DNA from: Lysobacterales bacterium
GTDB lineage: Bacteria; Pseudomonadota; Gammaproteobacteria; Xanthomonadales; SZUA-38
NCBI GenBank assembly: GCA_028285525.1
Contig: JANQOZ010000122.1
Location: 1-64,000, forward strand
Direction: 5' to 3'
DNA length: 64,000 nucleotides
This document shows, piece after piece, positions 41,555 through 49,243 of this stretch. The notes below the pieces were generated by a model that was given only the letters and a program-made list of their open reading frames with translations, had not been told where the DNA came from and searched no databases. The translations under genes and the position numbers were made by a program. Each line of letters begins with the position of its first letter. The first letter of the stretch is position 1.

Positions 41555-44500
41555 ATGAAAAAGTCCCGTTTTCTGCTGGTGCTGCTTTCACTGCAGCTCT
41601 GCTGCCTGTCGCCCGCCGGGGCGCAGGGGGTACCCAACATCTCGCGACCGGGTCAGGCGGGTGCGCTGCTGGCTGGACCGGTAGCCCCCGAGATGGGTCG
41701 GCTGGCGGTCATCGCCTGGCATGGCGACTATCTTTTCACCCTGCCGGAGATTCCGGGCGGCCCCCCGGGCGACTGGATTGTGCGCGCCTGGGATCTGTCG
41801 GATCCCGCCAACCCGAACCGCGTGGCGATCACGCCGTTCACCGGCGACAACGACGGCGACTCACTGGTGACCCGTCACGGCTTTATGGCCCACGGGTTTA
41901 TCAAGACGGGCAATATCCTCAGCTCCGGCCGCGCTTTTCGAGTGGACGGCAACACGCCGGTCGAAACCAACAACGTCAACTTTCGGATGCTGGGCTGGAC
42001 CCACGGAGGCATGAGCGTTCCCTGGGGTGCAACCAACTACTGGTCATACGGCGAAACCGACGAGCCGGCGGAGCTGTATCTGGATCTGCCCTACGGCGCG
42101 ACGCCAAACGCGGTATTCGATCCGGTTGGACAGACGGGCGTGATCGGCCATCCCTTTATCTTTGGCACCACGCTTTATTACGCTTCTGACCAGAGCCGCT
42201 CCGGCATCGCTTCCTACGACATCTCCGATCCGTCCAACCCCGTGCTGCTGGACGTGCTGACCCAGAACAGCGTCGGGGGTTACTGGCCCGATCCGTTCGG
42301 GTTGAACGGCCGGCTGTATTTCTTTTTCCCGCACGACAACCCCGAAGGCGGCTTTCAGGTGGTGGACGCCACCGATCCGACGGATCTTCAGCTGGTCGCC
42401 TCGGTGCCGCTCGCCGGCAATCTGAACTACGCGCAGTTTCAGGATGAGTTTGCGTTCAGCGAGCGCTACAAGATCGATATGCGCACGTTCGACGTGGTGC
42501 TTGAGCTTGATGAAGAGGCCAACTCACGCAGCGGTGAGCGCATCGATACCAGCCAGTGGCAGCTGCCGGTCGGCAATCTGATCGTCACAGGTGGGATCTA
42601 CATCAACGGCACCTGCTCGGTGCCCGGTGGCGGCACCCATTGCGGTACCGGCATGTCGATCTGGGTTCATCAGGAGACGTCGGACAATCGCGGGCCTTTC
42701 GTGGGCTACCACCGGCCGGCGGACGGCGAGACCGGCTACCCGACCGACTTCCCGATCCAGGTGCTCATCCACGAGACTCTCAAATCAGAGACCATCAACG
42801 GATCGACCGTTCTGCTGCAGCCGGTCAACGGCGGCAGCCTCGGCTCACCGCTTCAGACCGAGCTTTGGTTTTCATCTAACGACATCCTGTCGATCGTTCC
42901 GGATCAGCCGCTGGCCGACAACACCACCTATCAGGTCACTCTCGTTGACGGCGGGATCGAAGACGCGGTGGGCAACGGTATGCAGGGCTATTCCTTCACC
43001 TTCTCCACCGGCAGTGCCCTCAGCGGGAATGCCCGGCCCGAGATCAGCAGCGTCAGCACCAACGCCTCACCCGTGACGCCCGGCAGCTCGGTACAGGTCA
43101 GCGTGGCGGCCGTCGACCCCGACGGCGGGCCGCTGGAGTACCGCTTCGACTTTGGCGACGGCAGCACCCCAACGGACTGGGGTTCAGCGGCGCAGGTGAG
43201 CCACAGCTATGCGGAAGTCGGCCATTTTTCGATCTCGGTGCAGGTCCGGGATGCCCAGGCGGCGGTCGCTACCGGGACAACCGGCGTGGCGGTCCTGAAC
43301 AACTTCACGCCGGGCGACCATCGGCGTTCACGGCACCTGGCGCAGGCGCCCGACGGGCGGATCTGGGTGGTCAATCCGGACAACAGCACCGTCGCGGTGC
43401 TCCGGGCCGGCAGTCATCAGCGGGTTGCTGAGTATCGGACCTGTACCGACCCGCGGAGCGTTGCGTTCGACGCAGCCGGGCGTGCGTGGGTCAGCTGCTT
43501 CGACGTGGATCAGCTGATCGTCTTAGAAAGTGACGGTCGGCGGGTCGCGACCATCGATACGGGCTACGGCTCCGCGCCCTTTGCGGTCGTGTCGCGTTCG
43601 CAAAGCAACAGAATGCTCGTGACGCTGTACGGCAGCGGCGAGCTGGCGCTTTATGACGCAGCGGGACTCAGCGAACTGGACCGGCTGGCCCTGGGACCGA
43701 CCGCCCGCGCGATCGCTCTGGCGGACGGCGGCAATCGGGCCCTGGTCACTCGGTTTATCTCACCCGAGGATCGCGCGGAAGTCTGGGACGTCGCCGTTGC
43801 CGGCAACAGTCTGAGCCTCGATCGAACGATCACCCTGGCTCAGCAGTGGGGACCTGACGAACGTTTTGACGGTCGGGGCGTGCCTAACTATCTGGCCGCG
43901 GTCAGCATTACCCCGGACGGCGGCCGAGCCTGGGTAGCCGCCAAGAAAGACAACACAACCCGCGGGGTTTATCTGAGCGGCGAAGATCTGGACCAGGACA
44001 ACACGGTGCGCGCGATGGTCGCGCAGATTGACCTCGCCAGCGGCACTGAGCTCGAGGACCTGCGCCGTGACCTCGACAACAGCGAGCAGCCCAGCGACGT
44101 GGAGTTTTCGCCGCAGGGCGACTACGCGTGGGTCAGCCTGCAGGGCAGCAACGTGGTGCTGGTGATGGACACACTGATGATCGACGCCGGCTTTACCGGA
44201 GTTTCCAGCGTGATCTCGAGAATCGGGGTGGGCCTCGCGCCGCAGTCGCTGCTCCTGGTGCCCGGCACCGACATGCTCTTGACCCACAACTTTCTGGATC
44301 GGCAGGTCAGCCGGGTCAACGTCGACAGTCTTCTCAGCACCGGCAGTACTTCATTCAGCAGCTCAACTCGGGATCTGGTTTCCCGAGAGGCGCTGGCGGT
44401 GAACGTTAAGCGAGGCAAAGAGATTTTCTACAACGCCGCGGACGAGCGCATGAGTGGGGAAGGGTACATGACCTGCGCCACCTGCCATATCGACGGCGGC

Positions 44501-45907
44501 CACGACGGCCGGTCCTGGGACTTCAGCGGCCGCGGCGAGGGCGTGCGGAACACAACAGATCTTCGCGGTCGAGCCGGTACCGGGCACGGCCTGGTGCACT
44601 GGAGCGCAAACTTCGACGAAATTCAGGATTTCGAAAACGATATTCGCGGCGCCTTCGGAGGGACCGGTTTCTTAACGGACCCTCAGTTCAATCAGACGAG
44701 CAACACGCTCGGTTCGCCGAAGGCGGGCTTGAGCACGGAGCTGGATCAGCTGGCGGCCTACGTTGCGTCGCTGGACGCTCAGTCGATTCCCCGATCGCCT
44801 TATCGCCAGAGTGACGGGCGGCTGACCTCTGACGCTGAGCGCGGGCGCGATATCTTCAGCAGCCAGGGCTGCGCCAACTGCCACATCGGCCCCGAGCGGG
44901 TGCAGCGGACCGACCTGACGCTGGCGCTGGAGGATCTGGGCACAACAGGCACCGATTCGGGTGGTCGCCTGGGCGGCAATCTTGCCGGAATCGACGTTCC
45001 CACGCTGAACGGCATCTGGGACACGCCGGCTTACCTTCATGACGGCTCGCAGCCGACGCTTGAACTGGCGCTGCTGGGCACCGGTGATCGCGCGTGGCAG
45101 GCGGAGCAGGGAAACTTGAGCGGCAGCACCGATATTCGTTTTCAGTCCCACTGGGCGGTGGACGACCTGGCGGTGCTGCGCGGCGGCGAGTACGTCAATA
45201 TGGATGACGGGGCGGCGGTGACCTTTGACGTGAACGTTGGCGGGGCAACGGATGCAACGCTCACACTGCGCTATCACGCCAACTACGGAGACGCCAACCT
45301 GACGCTGACAATCAACGGTTCAAATCAGTCGGTACAGGCGCCGCGCACGCTGGCCAACGACTGGATGTTCCGCCAGTGGGGTGAAATGAGCCTGCCGATT
45401 CAGCTCAGCGGCGGCAGCAACACCGTGCGGGTTCGCTACGACAACGGCGGCTCGTTTGGGCTGGACGAGATCCGGGTCAGCGATACGGCCAGCCAGCTCA
45501 GCCGGTCAGCGCCCCACAGCCGGGTCGCTGATCTCAGCGGCGGAGACTTTGGCGATCTACTGGCGTACCTGCAGCAGTTGGACGCTCGACCAGACACGCC
45601 GCTGGCTGTCCAGATCACCGCGCCCGGCGTCGATTTTGGGGTCAGCGGGACGGTCAGCGTCTCCGGAACGGCAAGCGGTGCTGTGGATCAGGTGGAGGTT
45701 GCGTTGGGCAGCGGCCCGTTTGTGCCGGCCAGCGGGACCGATAGCTGGACGGCAGCCGTCAGCGCTCAAGGTCTGGAAGAGGGCTGGCAGATCATCACCG
45801 TGCGAGCCCACGACAACCTGACCGGAACCTGGGCGGAAACGCAGCGTCAGGTCAATCTGGGCGCCATCGGGCCGCCGGCTCTGATCTTCGGCGACGGGTT
45901 CGAATAA
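41555..45907 (+). CDS. Large secreted dihaem cytochrome/beta-propeller protein with DGFE tail
   Basis: A 1450-residue exported protein. In order: signal peptide (LLVLLSLQLCCLSPAGA); an N-terminal propeller-like domain (about 25-370); an Ig-like Big_5 domain near 400-490 (DNTTYQVTLVDGGIEDAVGNG); a PKD domain (PEISSVST to TGVAV, about 495-590); a YVTN-type propeller (590-920); then two cytochrome c domains with CATCH (974-978) and CANCH (1106-1110), resembling MauG/dihaem peroxidase modules. A carbohydrate-binding-like beta domain (about 1170-1318) is inserted into the second cytochrome. A last Ig-like domain ends LIFGDGFE. Role unknown; an extracellular redox or peroxidase function is inferred. 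Confidence 0.84.
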   Translation: MKKSRFLLVLLSLQLCCLSPAGAQGVPNISRPGQAGALLAGPVAPEMGRLAVIAWHGDYLFTLPEIPGGPPGDWIVRAWDLSDPANPNRVAITPFTGDNDGDSLVTRHGFMAHGFIKTGNILSSGRAFRVDGNTPVETNNVNFRMLGWTHGGMSVPWGATNYWSYGETDEPAELYLDLPYGATPNAVFDPVGQTGVIGHPFIFGTTLYYASDQSRSGIASYDISDPSNPVLLDVLTQNSVGGYWPDPFGLNGRLYFFFPHDNPEGGFQVVDATDPTDLQLVASVPLAGNLNYAQFQDEFAFSERYKIDMRTFDVVLELDEEANSRSGERIDTSQWQLPVGNLIVTGGIYINGTCSVPGGGTHCGTGMSIWVHQETSDNRGPFVGYHRPADGETGYPTDFPIQVLIHETLKSETINGSTVLLQPVNGGSLGSPLQTELWFSSNDILSIVPDQPLADNTTYQVTLVDGGIEDAVGNGMQGYSFTFSTGSALSGNARPEISSVSTNASPVTPGSSVQVSVAAVDPDGGPLEYRFDFGDGSTPTDWGSAAQVSHSYAEVGHFSISVQVRDAQAAVATGTTGVAVLNNFTPGDHRRSRHLAQAPDGRIWVVNPDNSTVAVLRAGSHQRVAEYRTCTDPRSVAFDAAGRAWVSCFDVDQLIVLESDGRRVATIDTGYGSAPFAVVSRSQSNRMLVTLYGSGELALYDAAGLSELDRLALGPTARAIALADGGNRALVTRFISPEDRAEVWDVAVAGNSLSLDRTITLAQQWGPDERFDGRGVPNYLAAVSITPDGGRAWVAAKKDNTTRGVYLSGEDLDQDNTVRAMVAQIDLASGTELEDLRRDLDNSEQPSDVEFSPQGDYAWVSLQGSNVVLVMDTLMIDAGFTGVSSVISRIGVGLAPQSLLLVPGTDMLLTHNFLDRQVSRVNVDSLLSTGSTSFSSSTRDLVSREALAVNVKRGKEIFYNAADERMSGEGYMTCATCHIDGGHDGRSWDFSGRGEGVRNTTDLRGRAGTGHGLVHWSANFDEIQDFENDIRGAFGGTGFLTDPQFNQTSNTLGSPKAGLSTELDQLAAYVASLDAQSIPRSPYRQSDGRLTSDAERGRDIFSSQGCANCHIGPERVQRTDLTLALEDLGTTGTDSGGRLGGNLAGIDVPTLNGIWDTPAYLHDGSQPTLELALLGTGDRAWQAEQGNLSGSTDIRFQSHWAVDDLAVLRGGEYVNMDDGAAVTFDVNVGGATDATLTLRYHANYGDANLTLTINGSNQSVQAPRTLANDWMFRQWGEMSLPIQLSGGSNTVRVRYDNGGSFGLDEIRVSDTASQLSRSAPHSRVADLSGGDFGDLLAYLQQLDARPDTPLAVQITAPGVDFGVSGTVSVSGTASGAVDQVEVALGSGPFVPASGTDSWTAAVSAQGLEEGWQIITVRAHDNLTGTWAETQRQVNLGAIGPPALIFGDGFE

Positions 45908-45917
45908 GCCGCTTCGT

Positions 45918-46826
45918 CTATTCCTGAGTCTGTTTCGAGTTCCAGCTGTCGGCCATGCGGGGCGGCAGCACCTCGCAGATCTGGCTGTCCAGCAGCGACA
46001 CCACCGCCTCGTACCCGTAGCGGGGCCGCCAGCCGAGTTCTTGCTGCACGAGCGAAGAGTCGTAAACCCGATCGATCGAAGCGGGCAGGGACCAGCCCCG
46101 CTGCTCGAACAGTTCACATACATCCGGATGTTGGTGCTGCAGCGCGGCCGGCGCATCGGTTCGCAGGCGCTCACAGTCAGCACGCGTGAATCGGGTGGTG
46201 CCGGAGAGAATATAGGTTCGGTAGGCGTCGCCAGGGTTCATGATCGCCAGCCGATGACCTTCGGCAACGTCGCGCGCATCAACCCCGCGGTGGAGCCGAT
46301 AGGAAGCCATGAGCGGCGCGGGTTCGGGAAAACACCGCGACATGCGCATGGTGGTGATCCGAAATTCTTCGCTGGCCTGGGAAGCCAGGTACGACTCGGC
46401 GGTCAGCTTGGTGCGGTGATAGATCGATTTGGGCAGGGGATGTGTGGATTCGTCGATCCAGGCGGCCCGACCTGGGTCCTCATCAACCGCGTGGCCGTAA
46501 AGTGCGGTAGTGCTGGTGAAGATCAGCGTTTCGACACCGGCGCTTTTGGCGGCTTCGACCACCTTTTTGGTTCCCTCAATGTTGATGCGCAGGAACTCCT
46601 CATCCGGCACGACGCCAACGTGCGGCGCGTGCAGGGCGGCCGTGTGCACCACCGCCTGGGCGCCCTCGAAGGACCGGGCGAGCAGGTCAGCGTCACCGAT
46701 ATCGCCGACAATCGACGTGGCCGACGACAGGGCGCGGTCGATGCCGACAACGCTGTGTTCCTGGCTCAAGCAGAAATGGATGGCCCGGCCGATCCGACCG
46801 CTGGTTCCCGTTACCGCAATTCGCAT
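45918..46826 (-). CDS. NAD-dependent epimerase/dehydratase
   Basis: A 302-residue extended SDR. The Rossmann motif is MRIAVTGTSGRIGRA (TGxxGxxG), an acidic IDRA follows, and the active-site pair is Tyr and Lys in YHRTK, with VHTAALHAPH as the NAG-like strand. It probably acts on a nucleotide sugar or small ketone in the cytoplasm. The ATG at 46826 places the Rossmann motif at the N-terminus; an upstream ATG adding 13 basic residues is rejected. The C-terminal RPRYGYEAVVSLLD is typical. No adjacent sugar genes. Confidence 0.83.
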   Translation of the reverse strand: MRIAVTGTSGRIGRAIHFCLSQEHSVVGIDRALSSATSIVGDIGDADLLARSFEGAQAVVHTAALHAPHVGVVPDEEFLRINIEGTKKVVEAAKSAGVETLIFTSTTALYGHAVDEDPGRAAWIDESTHPLPKSIYHRTKLTAESYLASQASEEFRITTMRMSRCFPEPAPLMASYRLHRGVDARDVAEGHRLAIMNPGDAYRTYILSGTTRFTRADCERLRTDAPAALQHQHPDVCELFEQRGWSLPASIDRVYDSSLVQQELGWRPRYGYEAVVSLLDSQICEVLPPRMADSWNSKQTQE

Positions 46827-46904
46827 GTTTTTACTCTTCTGGCCGCCTTTTCGGCGTCTCCGCAAGGCTGCCAGCCTAAGTGAGCGGCTGAGAAACCGCC
46901 AACC

Positions 46905-46931
46905 GTAAGGTCGCGTAAGGAATCGGTAAGG
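46905..46931 (+). promoter_or_regulatory. Three helically phased GTAAGG direct repeats
   Basis: GTAAGG occurs at 46905, 46915 and 46926, spacings of 10 and 11 bases, so all three face the same side of the helix. Tandem direct repeats with such spacing are the usual binding pattern of OmpR/PhoB/CadC-type winged-helix domains, and the next gene downstream encodes exactly such a domain. Binding is inference. Confidence 0.45.
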
Positions 46932-46963
46932 ACTCTCGGGCCTGGCTAATCCAGGCTCCGGGA

Positions 46964-47227
46964 ATGCATTTCTTACGTCTATCTGTCCTTACTCTTGGCC
47001 TGTGGATGGTCAGTGAGCTTGCGGGTCAGGCTGAAGGGTCCGTTCCTTCGGAAACCCCTCATGGTTTGCCTGCTGGTGGCCCGAACGGGCATTTCCAGCG
47101 TCCAGCCAGCCAATTGACCTCGTCGGGCGCGGGGGGCGGCGACGAGAGGGCAAACCGGTTCGCCGTGTCCGGTGTGCTTCAGGCTGCAGACGAGCCGGCC
47201 AAAACGGAGTGCTGCATGCCCTGGTAG
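46964..47227 (+). CDS. Possible small secreted protein (uncertain ORF)
   Basis: An 87-codon frame whose start, MHFLRLSVLTLGLWMVSELAGQAEG, looks like a signal peptide, followed by a low-complexity Gly/Pro/Ser-rich tail ending CCMPW. No family is recognised. The ribosome-binding site is weak, but the ATG lies eight bases after a hairpin and 33 after the GTAAGG repeats, where a regulated transcript could begin. An overlapping antisense frame is equally open. It may be non-coding. Confidence 0.25.
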   Translation: MHFLRLSVLTLGLWMVSELAGQAEGSVPSETPHGLPAGGPNGHFQRPASQLTSSGAGGGDERANRFAVSGVLQAADEPAKTECCMPW

Positions 47228-47353
47228 CGGGGGGATAGCGACACCCTGCCGGTGTTGCAGAGGGCACCCAACTGCGGGTCGGTTAATGGATTGACGTGTT
47301 GGGCAAGGTAAACTTACGGGTCGTGCAGCAGATCCGGCCCTGGCCCCTTTTCG

Positions 47354-49243
47354 TTGACAACGCAGTTTCAAATCCGCTCTTGGCAGGTGGACGTCGAGGC
47401 GCTTCGCCTCTGTCGACCTGAGGGGGAGGTGACGCTCGAGCCACGAACCATGGCGCTGCTGGCGTATTTCTGTCGGCATCCAGGGATCACCGTCAGCAAA
47501 GACACCCTGCTGGACGAAGTCTGGGGCACCGAGCACTTCTCAGATTCTGTCGTGACGCGCGCAGTCTCACTGCTTCGCACGGCGCTTGGCGACTCGCGCG
47601 AGAACAGCAAGTACATACAAACGGTTCCGAGGCGTGGTTACCGCTTCATTGCGCCTGTGGAGGCGCTTGACGGACCCCCGACAGCATCTCCCAGCGTTCA
47701 GCCGGCGAGCCCGCCGTCACATAGACGTTGGCCGTGGGGCTTGGCGGCGATGATTGTATTGGGAGTTACGGGGTGGCTACTCACCACCTCACCTGAAAAC
47801 CCCGGGCCAGAGGCGCAGGCTCACCCGCTGCAGGGGCTCAAGTCGATGGCCGTCGCGCCCTTTGAGGCGCCGGTCGGAGAAGACGCTGATCTTCCTCTGT
47901 CCAGCCTGCACTTTGACGTTGCCGCGCAGCTGGCGCGCCTTGAATCGCCTCGCATCTATGTGCTGTCTCAGGAAGAGCTCGGAGACGGGGTCACTACGGC
48001 TGCCGGCCAAGCGGGTGCCGACGCGGTGCTAAGCGGTCGGCTCTATCGCCAGGTCGGCGAGACCGCGATCGAACTCACGCTGCTGAGGATCGCCACAAGA
48101 GAATTAATCTGGTCATCGGAGTACAAAATCGACCAGTCACAAACTTTCCTCACGCGACAGCAGATGATCCGGGATCTGGCATCGTTGACCCGCGCCGGCC
48201 TGGCTCGCTGGGAGTCGCGCGAACAGGACGAGACGATCAACGCCGAGGCGTATGAAACGTACCTGGAAGCGCTGTGGTTCTGGCGGCAGCGTACGCGGGA
48301 AAGCCTGGTGCAGGGACAGCAGCTTTTTGAAAAAGCCGTGCGGGCAGATAAGGGTTTCGCTGACGCCTACGCGGGCCTGGCGCTCAGCCACCTGGCCCGC
48401 GTCAGCTACGGCTACGAGGACCGCGAGCAGGGCTACGAGGCTGCCGCAGACGCGGCGCGACAGGCCATCGCGCTCGACCCGGAGAACCCCTGGGCCCTGA
48501 CTGCTCAAGGTGAAATTGCTTTCCAGCGCGACTGGGACTTCGAACGTGCGGCCCAGCTTTTTGAGGCAGCGATCAACGCTTCACCCAGCGCCGTTGATGC
48601 TCACCAGTACCTCGCCGAGATCCAAAGCATTCTGGGGCGACACCCGCAGGCACTGCAGACCATTGAAGCGGGGCTTTCCTTGCGTCCCGCCAGTCCGCTG
48701 CTGCTGGGCATCAAAGGGATGGTCCAAACGGCTGCGGGCGAATACGGCAGCGCCAACGCCACCATGGAGGCGCTGGCGAAAAAGGGTCCAAAATTTGACT
48801 GGTACTACTGGTATTGGTCGTTTGCACAGCAGCGCAGCGGTGATCACAAGCGTGCGCTGATGATGCGTTTGGCTCGGTATGAAAGTCGCCTGTCGGCGGA
48901 AGAGTTTGCGGCGATGGAAGACGGCATTGAGCGTGGTCGAGGGGATGTGTTTTGGGAGTATCAGGTCAATCGGCTGCAGGCCGGGAATGGGCCTTCCTAC
49001 GCGGTAAATGCATGTCTGTTAGCCGAGGCGTTGAGCGCTCTGGGGCGCCCGGACGAAGCGATGAACGCGCTGAAATTGGCTGTGTCTCTTCGCGGAGAGG
49101 CGTTTCCGATGTTCCGCATCAGCCCGCAGTTTGATGCACTCCGTGATAGGCCCGATTTCCAGTCGATCTTGAGCGAATATCGACTTCCGCCCAGCAGCGC
49201 AGGCCTCTCTCCGGCTACTAAGGCGTTTCAAATCCGTCGCTAA
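47354..49243 (+). CDS. CadC-like winged-helix membrane regulator with TPR domain
   Basis: A 629-residue protein. The N-terminal OmpR/CadC-type DNA-binding domain (residues 1-103) includes LEPRTMALLAYFCRHPGITVSKDTLLDEVW and YIQTVPRRGYRFIAPV. One transmembrane helix (WGLAAMIVLGVTGWLL, about 128-145) is followed by a domain resembling the predicted TolB-like region of this family and then TPR repeats rich in Ala and Leu. It likely senses a periplasmic signal and activates genes directly from the membrane. The only start is TTG without a clear Shine-Dalgarno. Its last 26 bases overlap the convergent FG-GAP gene. Confidence 0.83.
   Translation: MTTQFQIRSWQVDVEALRLCRPEGEVTLEPRTMALLAYFCRHPGITVSKDTLLDEVWGTEHFSDSVVTRAVSLLRTALGDSRENSKYIQTVPRRGYRFIAPVEALDGPPTASPSVQPASPPSHRRWPWGLAAMIVLGVTGWLLTTSPENPGPEAQAHPLQGLKSMAVAPFEAPVGEDADLPLSSLHFDVAAQLARLESPRIYVLSQEELGDGVTTAAGQAGADAVLSGRLYRQVGETAIELTLLRIATRELIWSSEYKIDQSQTFLTRQQMIRDLASLTRAGLARWESREQDETINAEAYETYLEALWFWRQRTRESLVQGQQLFEKAVRADKGFADAYAGLALSHLARVSYGYEDREQGYEAAADAARQAIALDPENPWALTAQGEIAFQRDWDFERAAQLFEAAINASPSAVDAHQYLAEIQSILGRHPQALQTIEAGLSLRPASPLLLGIKGMVQTAAGEYGSANATMEALAKKGPKFDWYYWYWSFAQQRSGDHKRALMMRLARYESRLSAEEFAAMEDGIERGRGDVFWEYQVNRLQAGNGPSYAVNACLLAEALSALGRPDEAMNALKLAVSLRGEAFPMFRISPQFDALRDRPDFQSILSEYRLPPSSAGLSPATKAFQIRR

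Larger units (their letters stand above)
46827..47353. other. Intergenic region, 527 bases, with regulatory-looking repeats
   Basis: This is the longest gene-free stretch, upstream of the epimerase on one side and the CadC-like regulator on the other. It holds three phased GTAAGG repeats (46905-46931), a hairpin GCCTGG-CTAAT-CCAGGC at 46940-46956, and one weak short ORF (46964-47227). The right part (47228-47353) shows no clear promoter. Confidence 0.5.

Noticed and set aside
46979-47536. 185-codon minus-strand frame antisense to the CadC-like gene start
   Set aside because: Overlaps the DNA-binding domain coding region and has no protein-like pattern.
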